Origin: Vespula vulgaris
Taxonomy: Eukaryota; Arthropoda; Insecta; Hymenoptera; Vespidae
Length of the DNA: 64,000 bases
Assembly (NCBI RefSeq): GCF_905475345.1
Contig: NC_066602.1
Location: 4,362,814-4,426,813, forward strand
Reading direction: 5' to 3'
The position numbers were made by a program, and so were the translations under genes. How positions within the stretch are numbered: position 1 is the stretch's first letter; each line of letters begins with the position of its first letter. The notes under the pieces are model-generated. The model made no database searches. It saw nothing but the letters and a program-made list of their open reading frames with translations, and was not told where the DNA came from. Shown in pieces: positions 11,613 through 23,000 of this stretch.

Positions 11613-12824
11613 TCAGCCATGATGAGAGGAGTAATCGTAACTACCATAACCTCCCGAATGACCTTGATAACCTTCTGAACCTTCATATCCTCCTCCTGAT
11701 TCCTCCTTAACATGAACAGGTACAGGAACTGGAACTTTCACGGGATAAGGTACTTCCTTTTCGACGGGATAAGGTACTTCCTTTTCAACGACATATGGTT
11801 TGTCGATTGGAACTTTGACTGGATAAGGTACAGGTTTCTCAACAGGTACAGGTACAGGTTTATTAACAGGATAAGGTTGAGGTACTGGTACTTTGACTGG
11901 TACAGGGTAAGGTTTTTCAACGGTGACAGGATATGGTTTGTCAACAGGTACTTTCACTTCATAGGGCACCGGTTTTTCAACAGGTACAGGATAAGGTTTT
12001 TCAACGTGTACTGGATAAGGTTTAGGTACTGGAACTGGATAAGGCTTATCAACAGGTACTTTGACTTCGTATGGGACTGGTTTTTCAACCGGATAGGGTT
12101 GTGGTACTGGTATCTTTACTTTCACTGGGAAAGGTACATGTTTTTCAACGGTATAGGGCTGTGGTACTGGTATCTTGACTGGTACTGGGATATGTTTTTC
12201 TACGGTGTAAGGTTGTGGTACATAAACCTTCACCTCATAGGGCTTATCCACTGGTACCTTCACTTCGTATGGAACCTTCTTCTCCACGGTATACGGCTGA
12301 GGTACGTGTACTGGTACCTTAACAAAGACTTTCACTGGATAAGGGACGTGTTTCTCAACGGTATAAGGCTGTGGTACACCGACCTTCACCTCGTAAGGCA
12401 CGTGTTTTTCAACCAGATAAGGCACATGCTTCGTTACTTCGTAAGGTACCGGTACTTTCTTCACCACCGTTACTGTCTTCACCTGTTCGTGATGATCATA
12501 GGATCCACCACCACCTCCGTCGCCACCACCTCCTCCTCCTCCACCACCAAGGTCACCGTAGCTATGCACCAGACCACGTTTTTCCGTCTTCTTTTCGGCT
12601 CTTGTTAAATCTTCCGATGGCTCCGATTCTTTAGATTCTACTGACACTTTTTTTCCCTTTTCCTCGGTACATTTTGCCGATACGACTAAAGTCGCTAAGA
12701 CAATTGCCAGCTGACAGAAGACAAAAGATATATATATACATATATATATATATCGATAAGTATATTGATAAAGTTTAGGATTAGACTCGACAAATGTACT
12801 TTCCTTCCTTACCTTCAAATTCAT
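11613..12824 (-). CDS. Secreted Val/Pro/Tyr/Lys-repeat structural protein (cuticle-like)
   Basis: Two coding exons: 12824-12813 (MNLK) and 12710-11613. The 102 bp intron (12812-12711) has a GTAAGG donor and a TTCTGTCAG acceptor, and the product is 369 residues. MNLKLAIVLATLVVSA forms a clean signal peptide with cleavage near residue 16. Residues 17-49 are charged (Glu/Lys/Ser) and end in a possible dibasic site EKR. Residues 59-73 are glycine-rich (nine Gly, Asp, five Gly). About residues 82-340 are repeats built from VPYEVKVPVDKPY, VPQPYTVEKHVPYPVKV and KPYPVPVE variants, alternating hydrophobic Val/Pro with Lys/Glu and Tyr. The tail of about 30 residues is rich in Gly, Tyr, Ser and His. This fits an extracellular fibrous protein, such as cuticle, with Tyr and Lys available for cross-linking. 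I recognise the class, not an individual family, and there is no chitin-binding R&R motif. Reading through the intron gives a false longer start at 12860. Confidence 0.85.
   Translation of the reverse strand: MNLKVRKESTFVESNPKLYQYTYRYIYICIYISFVFCQLAIVLATLVVSAKCTEEKGKKVSVESKESEPSEDLTRAEKKTEKRGLVHSYGDLGGGGGGGGGDGGGGGSYDHHEQVKTVTVVKKVPVPYEVTKHVPYLVEKHVPYEVKVGVPQPYTVEKHVPYPVKVFVKVPVHVPQPYTVEKKVPYEVKVPVDKPYEVKVYVPQPYTVEKHIPVPVKIPVPQPYTVEKHVPFPVKVKIPVPQPYPVEKPVPYEVKVPVDKPYPVPVPKPYPVHVEKPYPVPVEKPVPYEVKVPVDKPYPVTVEKPYPVPVKVPVPQPYPVNKPVPVPVEKPVPYPVKVPIDKPYVVEKEVPYPVEKEVPYPVKVPVPVPVHVKEESGGGYEGSEGYQGHSGGYGSYDYSSHHG
12730..12754. repeat. (TA)n microsatellite in the small intron of the repeat-protein gene
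   Basis: TATATATACATATATATATATATC within the 102 bp intron. Confidence 0.85.
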
Positions 12825-12862
12825 TCTCGATTTCGCACGTCTTTTAACGTGGACCACCACCG

Positions 12863-12899
12863 ACTGAACCGCTTCGTTTTCTAATCTCTGCCTTATATA
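12863..12899 (-). promoter_or_regulatory. Core promoter of the repeat-protein gene: TATA box plus TCAGT initiator
   Basis: On the minus strand TATATAA lies at 12899-12893 and an arthropod-type initiator TCAGT at 12867-12863, with the initiator A at 12865. Spacing from TATA to initiator is about 30 nt, and the start codon follows about 41 nt downstream. TATA-type promoters are typical of highly expressed, stage-specific structural genes. Confidence 0.75.
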
Positions 12900-15800
12900 C
12901 TACGCTCTATGCGTCGGTACAATGCCTTAGAACTTTCCCTGTACACAACCTAGTCGCTCGATCGCGTTACGTTCGCTCGTCTTATTTTGTATGTACTTGC
13001 AAAAAGTGCTACGCGGTGAAACCGGAAGCATCCACACGCATCGATTATCGCTCTTACGTATTTCGTCATTTAGAAATTTGTCCGAAATATTCAACAAATC
13101 TTTAAAAAACCATTAGATCGTGTATATATATATTCCTTATAATATCTTTCATCGTTTTTTGCTGATCATTGATATAAATGTAAAAATATAATTTTATCCT
13201 TTAACAAAAATATTTAGAAATTAGAAATCATCATATTTAGAAACCTCACAAGTTTTTCTTTTTAAAATTTATCATACTTTTTAAATTAGACTTTACTATA
13301 ATTAGAAAATATATTTCTAATTTTCTAAAAAAGAAAGTATATATATATATATATAAAATCATGACAGTGTTCCACGTGTTAAGAGAAGGATTGACCTACT
13401 CTTTCTATTCGGATCGATATAAAAAATATTTGTTCAAATCTATCTATACGCTGTGATAGATCATGTGATAGATTTATAATAATTTCGGTTTTGTCGCGTG
13501 ATGAGAAAGAAAAAAAGAAAAACATATGAAACAAAAAAAAAGAAAGAAAAAAATGGATACGGATAGCAGCAGCAGCAGTAGCACGGCCATAATTGCTACA
13601 GAAATGCAGAAATCCGAGTAAAACGGTGAACACGTAGTACTTGTTCGCATGTCGAATAGCTAATGCTGTATGTTAATACGGTCGCATGAGCGGAACCCAT
13701 TTTGATCTTAGCTAAAGATAATTCGTAATTTTCAAGCTATTAATCGCTGCTCGAGCATCCGAATGCAATGAAGTTCGATCCGTTTGCCCTTCGTCCTTCT
13801 CGTTACGCTTATTTTTCACACAAGAGATTTTTCTCAAATATTTTTAATTTCAATTTAGACAATTTTCTCTAATACCAAAATAGATTATGTTAATCATGTA
13901 TAATGGCATGCAATTTCAAAGTTTTACATTCAAAGTTTACTGTATACTTTAATTTAATTTTTACAAAACTTGCACTACACATTTCGTATCATGTAATTTT
14001 GTCTTGTATTTGTTTTCTTTTTTTCTGACAGGATTCTTCGATTAAGTCGATTTTACCACAATTATAAGTTTACGGTGCATTTAGTTGCACTCTCACGATC
14101 AAAAGCACGAGCTGGCAAATGCATCTCTCACATACTTGCTTTACGATAAACATAATCTGATAATAATCAAAAAGATGTGTTATTATAACACATGTATGGT
14201 ATGAATCTCGAGAGGAAAGTGAGAATTAAGTTTTTAACGTCCAATGGTATTTACGCGTTTTACGAGTCAATGATCGTAGCGTTATACGAGATAAAAAGTA
14301 CAAAAATATGTATATAAAAATCATAATTGAGTTAGTGTATTTATCTCGAGGATTAAAACGTTTTATTAATTTCAGTCAAATTTCACATTTAATTGATACG
14401 ATATAAAACAATTGTATATAATAAAAAGAAATGATAAGATAATGTATTAAGTATCAGAGAAAAGTGAAAGGTAATTAAAATAACTTTCGGCAGAAATTTG
14501 TTAACATACCGAATCGAATGAATCCCCCTAAGAGTTAAATAATGTTATAGTTGCACGAACTTCATGCATTTTTCAAGGAAAAGTAATCGCTTGAGTTCCT
14601 CCAGGCAGTCTGATGTACTCTCTCTCTACCTTATTAATCATCCCTTCTTTTGGTTATTTACTTTTAGTTCCGTAAGGAAATCAAGAGTATTGGTATATCA
14701 ATAAGCTAACACCTCTAGAACTACCGAACCCATTTTACTATAGATCTCTTCTTTTACAATTACTGAAAAATTTTAATTATTAAAATAACGTTCAACTGAA
14801 ACCTATTTTTACTTAGTTATTATTGCAAAATGAAAAAAATTAAAAACACTAACGAATAGAATTATTATTTTCGAATTAACAAATAAGCTGTGGTAGTTTT
14901 AGTAATTTTTCTCTCGTTGGAAGATGAGATCGCAGGTGCAAGAGTTATTAAAAAAAAAAAAAAGAAAGAAAAAAGTACAAAAAAGAAAAGAAAAAAAAGA
15001 AAAGAATTCAGCAAAACGTCTTCTTCTCTTTCCGTATGGCAACTAATGCGTCGTTGATGGCAGTCGATGCCCGTCGGGTAAGAGTCGAGCCCTTCAGCCT
15101 TTTAAAAACGACCGGCCATGGAAGATTATGTAACTTTAATTGCGTTCTAACTACCGTGCAACGATCGAAGGCTACGACCTGTGCTTTTCGAGGCAAGCTT
15201 CATCAAGAATCGTTCCCGTTGCGAGCGGTATGCTCGCTCGTGCGTTTAATAAGTTATGTGACGCCGCTTCATTCCAAAAGATCTCGCCATCATTAAGGTC
15301 TTTATAAAGTCATGTATAACTTCGCAATAATTTATTTATTTATATATTTCATTTCCTTTCTTCATCTTTAAATTCATCTTATTAGGTTTGTATTTAGAAA
15401 TTATTTTTAAGCATCAGGTTGAGTATCGAATGTTTAGCATAATTAAAATTATGAGAATTAACGTTTTAGTTATTAATCGTTACTACGATACGATAGTTAA
15501 TATTCTTGAAAGTTATATACTTAATATAGTATATTTTTATACTAGTATTTATATAAATATATGTTATACTGTAAGTTTCACATTATATAATTTTTATTTT
15601 ATAAACATGAACAAACGTTCGTTTTATTACGATCCTAACAAAAATTAGATTACGAAGGATTAACGAGTCTAATCAAAAAATACTAACAATTCTAATTCAA
15701 TATTTCCTTAATCACTAAATTGATGTTTTCTAATCATGATACACATAAAATTGATTAGACTAAATTATATTATTTTCCGATCGATTTCTCTGCTATCGAA

Positions 15801-16470
15801 AGAGTACGTGATGTTCATCATAGCTAAGAGAATAATGTAGCTACTTTCATCTAACATTATCGAATGTATAGTGGAAGGAAAAGAGAGAAATAGAGAAGAG
15901 GAAAGGGAGAGAGAAAGAGAGAGAACATAGAAGGAGAAATAGGAAACGTTCGCGTATGTACATATATACATATATACATATTGTATGTGTGTATATATAT
16001 ATATATGTATGTATATATGCATGAACATCGAAGAGAAATCTTCGTAGCGTTCTCCTGTTAATATCGTGCGTGTAATCTCCGAACGAAAATTACATCCTGG
16101 AAAATAGAACGCGTACTGATGAATTAATTACAAACATTCCTTCGATGCTTTGTATCCACATTGAAATTTATTCTACCATGGAATAGAACAAAAAAAAATC
16201 TGATCGTTAGGTTTGTTCGGGATAGAACAACAATTTTTAAAAGAAACCTCGATCCTCCAATAAAATAAATGAATAAAACGTTTAATTGAATCCTAGATTT
16301 ATCTCTGTCTGAAGAGAACAAATATAAAGATCTAAATAATTTTTAAATTATTACATTTTCATATTCATTTAACTTCGGTTTAACGACTAGACGAAATTTA
16401 TATTTCAATGAAGGGAGAAATCGTGAAGGATAGATTTTATAGTGATTGTGTGCGTGTAAAGTGGGGGTGA
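12900..16470. other. Gene desert, first block
   Basis: AT-rich with no recognisable gene. The stretch 15020-15300 is GC-richer and open in two frames (15036-15296 plus, 15008-15196 minus), but neither product resembles a known protein. It could be a conserved non-coding element. An A-rich tract lies at 14947-15004, a GA-rich tract at 15888-15925, and TA/TG repeats at 15960-16020. Confidence 0.5.
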
Positions 16471-16491
16471 GAGAAAGACAGACAGACAGAC

Positions 16492-16528
<37 letters not shown>
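16470..16528. repeat. (GACA)n then (GA)n compound microsatellite
   Basis: About six GACA units grade directly into roughly 15 GA units. Confidence 0.95.
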
Positions 16529-16531
<3 letters not shown>

Positions 16532-16748
16532 TCCTGTTATTTGTTGAAGACACAATTATCGGGTCTGGGAGTACATGTAATTTGAGTCGTATTACGCGCA
16601 CGTCGACAACGTGTCGCGATTATGTTCGAACCTCGGCACTCCTCGACGTCGTGTCGGCGAGCTCTCACCGATATCGACGGCGACATCAAGCAGTAGAGCT
16701 TCTGCTCCCGCGACCAACCCGATAGCCAATTACGAGCTACATGACAAT

Positions 16749-16802
16749 CCTCTCTCTCTCTCTCCCTTCTCTCTCTCTCACTCTCTCCCTCTCTCTCTCT
16801 CA
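16749..16802. repeat. (TC)n microsatellite
   Basis: Interrupted TC run, opposite in sense to the GA run 220 bp to its left. The two flank a GC-richer 200 bp segment. Confidence 0.9.
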
Positions 16803-16809
16803 TAAACAC

Positions 16810-19794
16810 ACACACAGTCTTGCACTCTCTCACTCTCTTACGTCACTCCAAGAAGAAATAAGATTCAACAGTAATTTACTAAATGTGACGACAAATGCAT
16901 TTTTTTTCGATCATGCATACATCGTCCTTTCAAAATCGTTATATTGATAATTTGTACTTATGCAATCATAATCGTTGATTTTTTTTTTAGTTTTTGTTGC
17001 AAAATTGCTGGTTCCTCGTACAGAAACGATTAACGATAAACGATCAGTGATTCGACGACAATTTTTTCTTTACGAGAGACTCTCGAATTTGTCGAAATAT
17101 TTATAAAGAAAATGTGTGGTTAATCAAAACATATGTATATACATATATATAAATAAAGAAACTCGAGAAAGAGCACAAACAATCCTTGGAGCAGAGCAGC
17201 TGCTAACGGAATTACATTCGGATCACGCGTCTGAATCCGATTAGAGCAATTAAATTGGTAGACGTGATGGTAACCTCGTAATTTAGTTCTTCGAAGGTTC
17301 GTTGAAATATACTTTGTTCGAATAGTATTTTAGTTAAAATTTATTCATTTTTTATTTGTTTCTAAATCGTTAGAAAAATATAGTATGGTTGCGCTTCTTA
17401 TACATTATATGTATTAGGTTTGGACTATAATTTTCGAATGGACATAGAGAACGAATCGTCCCGAATCTTTTACGAATAAAAACAAAACTTTATTTACATG
17501 TTCCAATTTGAAAGCTAAGGGTTCGATAACTATAGATTAGAGAACACGATCTAGTTTGTTTTTATTCGACATCAAACGTAATTCTTTTTGAAAGTATTAT
17601 GATTTTTGTTTCCTTTTTTCATTTATTTTTTAAGACAAAATTTTACGCTTGAGTCGACACGTGCTATAAAGATTAAATTCGAGGATGAGAATTCGTGGTA
17701 GGTATGCACGTACGTTGTATATAACATATCGCTGGCAATTAGTCAACGAGTTGATTTAAAACCGGCTACAAGATTCAAAGTTTCGTGTCTTGCTTGCCAA
17801 TCCTTTAATTCTCTGTACGAGTTAATTAAGAAGTCATCTGTCTAGATCTTATGATCGAATTCAAACTAATTGACCTAAGAATTTTCTCTTTTGATAACGA
17901 ATTTAATATATTTTCAAGTTTATATTATCAAACTAATTGTTTCGAAAATGACGAAATTGAAAGATTTCAAGTGGAGATTCGAAATATAGAAAGTTTAGAA
18001 AATTAAAGTACGCCAAATTAACGTTCTAAGGATGGAAAAATTAGAAAAAATATTGAAATAAAAATGATAAGAAAATATCTACTTGCGCAGAAATTTTGTA
18101 TATAAGAAGAAATAATTAAGAAATTTCAAGGATATTAAGGTGGTAGGTAATCATTGGATACGAAAAATGTAACATTCTCGTATTACCCTAACGAAAGAAG
18201 ACTAACAATTTAGCCAAGGGCTAATAATTATTCCAACTTTTTATTTTCGACTAATCATCCTCGTGACCAAACCCGACACCTGAGTTACGACGTCATAAAG
18301 CAAGATTTTATCGAAATAAGAGGGGCAAGGGTACGATTAGTGGTCTGCTTGAAACGAGACGAAGTAAAGACTGAGTGTCCCTTTTTCTGTTCCAAAAAAG
18401 AACGATTATTCTAATTTTATCACGAAACTTATCTATCTTTCGTATAATTAGATAACGATTAGATAATTCTCGTTGTCCGTTAAATCTCAATTAATACGTA
18501 ACGTATGAGACTGTTTTGATTTCGTCCTGTATAATCTGATTTTTTTATGACGTCTAGTTCTTATAGTGATTAATATAAAGATTAATATTTGTTAAACGTT
18601 CTAGTAAATCATTTGATATACCATAGTGAATATGAAATAGAGAGGAAGAAAGTCATAACTTAATTGAATATAATATAAATTAATTTTCTGATAGAACAAT
18701 TACAAAATTACAAACATATATACAGATAATATTATAGAGGATTATCAAAAATCAGATGTAAGAATTGAAGACGACGAGAGGAATCCATTACTTATCGGAA
18801 TTTCAAGTGTAAGGAAATTTATGGAGGCACGTTGTGTCCCTCGCAACGTTCAATTTAGCAAATTGGTTCGAAGCCACCAGGAGAGAGAGAAGCGGCCAAA
18901 GTCTTTGGATCAATCGAGAAGCTACCTTGTAATCGAGACTCGCATTAATGCATTCTGTAACCCAGTTAGGGCCGATCGCGTCGATACTGGCACCATCGAG
19001 AGCCGGGGGGGATTAAAAGGGAAGGGTGATGGTCGTGCCGGGGAAGGGGGACAAGATAAGTCGATCGATCGATCGAACGAACAACCAAGCGAGTGGATAT
19101 ACCCACTCGACGTGTCGCGTGGCCGCCACACGTCGACCAGATAACGTCGGATGGTTCGACCCATTTAAATGAGAGACCACAAGAAGAACGAGAATATAGT
19201 TTGAGATAGAAAAAGGAAGGGTCATCGTTTGAAAAATAAAAGAAATTAAAAAATAAAAAATAAATGAAGAAAGGAAGGAAGGAAGGAAGGAAGGAAGGGG
19301 AAAGAAGAAGAGGACGTTCAATTTCTGTCGCATCTGCCTAAATGTTCAGCTAGCCCCTATGATCAAGCCTCGTATGGTTCGTAGTAGCCTGTGGCTTTTC
19401 ATGGAATATTATATACCTATAGCAAAGTACCCATTGAGTATCATGTATTATATCGACGATTTCAAACAACTAAAGTTGGATAAAAATGAACCCTCTGGAA
19501 AGTAAATTTCTTTTATCATTCTTTTATAACTGAAATAGAGGAAATGTAAATCGCATGATTTTCCTGTGCTATTTGATACTAAAAATGATAAGATGAAATA
19601 ATTGCTAGCTTTGATGACACGAGTTGCATTATATATTTAGATATTCGTATTATCTGGAAAATTTATATAAGAGTTCTTATAATTGCCATTCGTATGACTC
19701 TGATATTTCTTAATTTTGCTGTATATATAAATACAGCTTACTCTTTATCCAAACTTTTTACGTGAATAATTTCTTTGTACACAGATATATTTGA
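16810..19794. other. Gene desert, second block
   Basis: No gene recognised. A perfect palindromic E-box AGCAGCTGCT lies at 17195-17204. A GC-richer island spans about 18820-19150, with a (GATC)n run at 19060-19078 and a 7 bp-stem hairpin (CGAGTGG/CCACTCG, loop ATATAC) at 19090-19109. A (GGAA)n tract occurs at 19271-19298. Open frames over the island (18821-19144 plus, 18922-19164 minus) look compositional. Confidence 0.5.
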
Positions 19795-20060
19795 ACCAGT
19801 GATTATGAAAATGGTCTAAGATATTGGAGATTTTAAAAAACACCGTTTGTAACGTACGCTATTATCGATATTTTTATATTACAGAAAAGAATTATTTTTA
19901 TACTTCTTTTATTTATTTTTATATTTTTAATGTACACTGTTAATGTTCGTTTTTTTTTGCCATTACATAAAAATAATTCGTGAATTATATAAATCCAAAC
20001 GTTAAACTATCTAGGAACAAAAAATATGACTTACTTCGGTCCATTCTCATGATTATCGGC
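19795..20060. mobile_element. Short inverted-repeat (MITE-like) element, degenerate copy
   Basis: The left end ACCAGTGATTATGAAAATGG at 19795-19814 faces an imperfect complement (CCATTCTCATGATTATCGG) at 20041-20059. The element is about 266 bp and AT-rich inside, with no open frame. The left end and adjoining 60 bp match the element at 46695 in layout. Probably a non-autonomous DNA transposon. Confidence 0.65.
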
Positions 20061-23000
20061 TCATTTCATTTAAATCAAATTTTATAGAGATAAGAAAAAT
20101 GGGGGAAAAAGAAGAAAGGAAAGAAGAGACGACAAGAACTGATGGCTGATACGTAATTAGACATAAGGCACGTGTTCCCTGATCATTTCTTCCAGTTTCT
20201 TTTTTTTCTCGTTCCTTTGGACAGAACGATTTACGAGAGAGTCCTTCGCAAAAGTCCAGGGTAACGCCTACTTGTGCTTAGGATCGAGTAGGATGGTCAG
20301 AATGAAAGCGAACGATAAGATTGCACAAGATGAGAGGACGTTCGATCTTTGCCTTCGAGGGGACAGTTGCTTCGTTTCACCTGCCTCTTGAAAATCTAAG
20401 CACGCAAAATCACGCGAACGTCTATTTTAACTGTAACATTTTGATCTTACATTTTGATTTCATACGATCGTGATTAGTTTAATCGTAATTGGAAACGATG
20501 GAACACACGCGTATCATTTTCGTTTCTTTTTAAAAAGAGATTGTCAAATTCATTATTTTTTATTTTTTTTTTTTCGTTGTCTTTTTATTTTTTTGTATTT
20601 ACTCTTTTGTGTATATATAAACGAATGAGATCTTCTCTTCTTTTGTAAAATTCGCTTTGGTTTTCGTTCTAGAGCGTGTAATTTACGTCAGAGTGTGAGT
20701 CTTGTGTCATTTGGAGTGTTTCGACGGCACCTCGGGGCTGGAACAATTTACCAGAGGCTCTACCTAAATGTTTACGTGCACGAAGAACCCATTACATTTC
20801 GAAAAATAAGAAAACTCTTCCCTTCCCAAAGGGTGGTCGTCTCTATAATAATGAACGCTTGTATGTAAGAGTGTCATGTCTTGTGTATTATCTCTATCTT
20901 AATGTTGACATTTTTCTTTAATAATAACTACACCAAGAATTTTTAATCGTTAAAGTTAGACATTTTTTAACTATAGAATAAAATGTACTGTATTTTATAG
21001 ATAATTTATGATTTAATATGTTAAATTATATTTGTTAAAATAATTTCTAATTAACAAAAACTATCCGTTTATTCAATTCATCAAATTATTCAACGAATAC
21101 ACTGGAGATCATTTATTATATACCGTACTATAAATAAATTCCTTATCTGTTTTGTTTTTTTTTGTTTTTTATCTTTTATTTTTTTTTTTTAATTATACGT
21201 CATAAACGATTGAATATATTCTAAATAATTTTGATCTCTCTTTTAAAGATAAAGAAAAAAAGATATCACGAGTAAAAGTTAACACACGCATGATCTCGAG
21301 ACACGCGTCAAATACAAAGACTTCTTTTGGGAGACAAAGAGGAAGGTGAAACAGCAGGAATTCTTTTGGATAGCAGGTAAATTCCGTTCGCATTCTTCCC
21401 TTTCGGTATTCTCTTACGAAGGATACGATTTCGCGTGTCGAGCGGTGCTGGTTCAGTCGATTCTTTTGACGGTTATCCTCTAATGACTTGCGATTACGGT
21501 CAATAGGACGAATACGTTTATATACACGCGTGTATATACGTCTCGATCGAAAATTTTAGAGCCCTTTTCAAATATAATAATCGTTTCAAGTTCGACAATT
21601 CTTGTTTTCTAAAATAATATTATAAATAAAAATTTGTATTTAGATAATGAAAGGTAACTTTTTAACGAAATTTAAACAATGTAACCGAAAACTGTTAAGT
21701 TTTTATATACGATTGGTACGAATTAAATGAAAAATATTTTTTTTAATAAAAAAAAAAACTCTAGGAAAGTAATATAATTAAAAATTGTTAGAATCGGAAC
21801 ACGATTAACTGGAGAATTTTTCTTTCTTCAGAAATGATATTAATATGATGTCAATTAAAAGAAGTTATTTAACAAAAGATCGCATAAATAATCTAACTGA
21901 ATAAATAACAAAAGGAAAAGAAATAATATAATAGAATAGCTGTACTGTATCGTTTTTAAAAATAAGAAAGATATTTGTTTTATTATTTAAAGTTATAAAA
22001 ACGTTATTCTCGAGAGTAAAAATATCCATATCAAGTTTCGAAGGGCGTATCGTTATAATACTTGCGGTTTCATAACGCGGTAATCTCACTCGAGCAAGAG
22101 CCCTCGTTCGATCGTCGAGCACCTGTGAAAATTGCCGGAGTAAATTATCGAAGACTACTTTGCGGTTCTTGCGTAAAACAAATACGATTTTGTTTCTTTC
22201 TTCTTTCTTTTCTTCTTCTTCTTCTTCTTTTTGTTTTTTTTTTTTTTTAATAATAATATCGAAATTTCGTGATGCACACGAGCAACGACATCGTCTTAAA
22301 AGAAATCTTAGACATTAGAAAAGATTACTATTCTTCACGTTAAATTACCTATATCGATAATTTAGAAACGGCAAAAATCACATCTTTTTTGATTCGATAG
22401 AAAAGATTAGATATTAGTCGATGTTATAATAACAGGAAATACATGTCAATGATTTATGACGGACCACCAGCGTTTCTCTTCTAAAATAAATTCTAATCTA
22501 CCATCGATTTTCTAATCATTAACTAATAATAGTAATAAAAAGAATGATGTCATATTAGAAATCATTTGAAAATCTTCAATACGTTTCTCTAAGAAATTAT
22601 TTGATTTCATCTATCAATCTATTTAAATAGAATTATTAATGTGCAATTTATATATAATGTTCAAATATGATTAGAAGATAAAAAAATATTTCCGAAACGT
22701 GCTAAAGTATGCAGCCATTCGCCCGGTAGTTCTTGCGTTACATGATTTAGATTGATATAGATCGCAAGTAATACCGACCCAGATCTTACTACATGGAGGT
22801 TGCTGCATGTGGAGATCCACGGACTACGATAACATACTAATTAGTCGTATTTAATGGACCTTCTTTCGACTCGGTCGAAGTCGATCGAAGGTGCATCAAG
22901 ACTTTGCCCTGACCTACCCGAAAGAAAAAGCATGAATTCCTTATATTGAATATTTATTTCAAAAATATTAAACAATTTATTCTATAACAAATAATTCATT

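Noticed and set aside
15036..15296. 86-codon open frame in a GC-richer patch
   Set aside because: The product is unlike any known family and the opposite strand is also open. It is kept only as a possible non-coding element.
18821..19144. Open frame of 107 codons, + strand, with an overlapping minus-strand frame
   Set aside because: Both strands are open across the same GC-richer island, with low-complexity Gly/Lys/Asp sequence and no domain.
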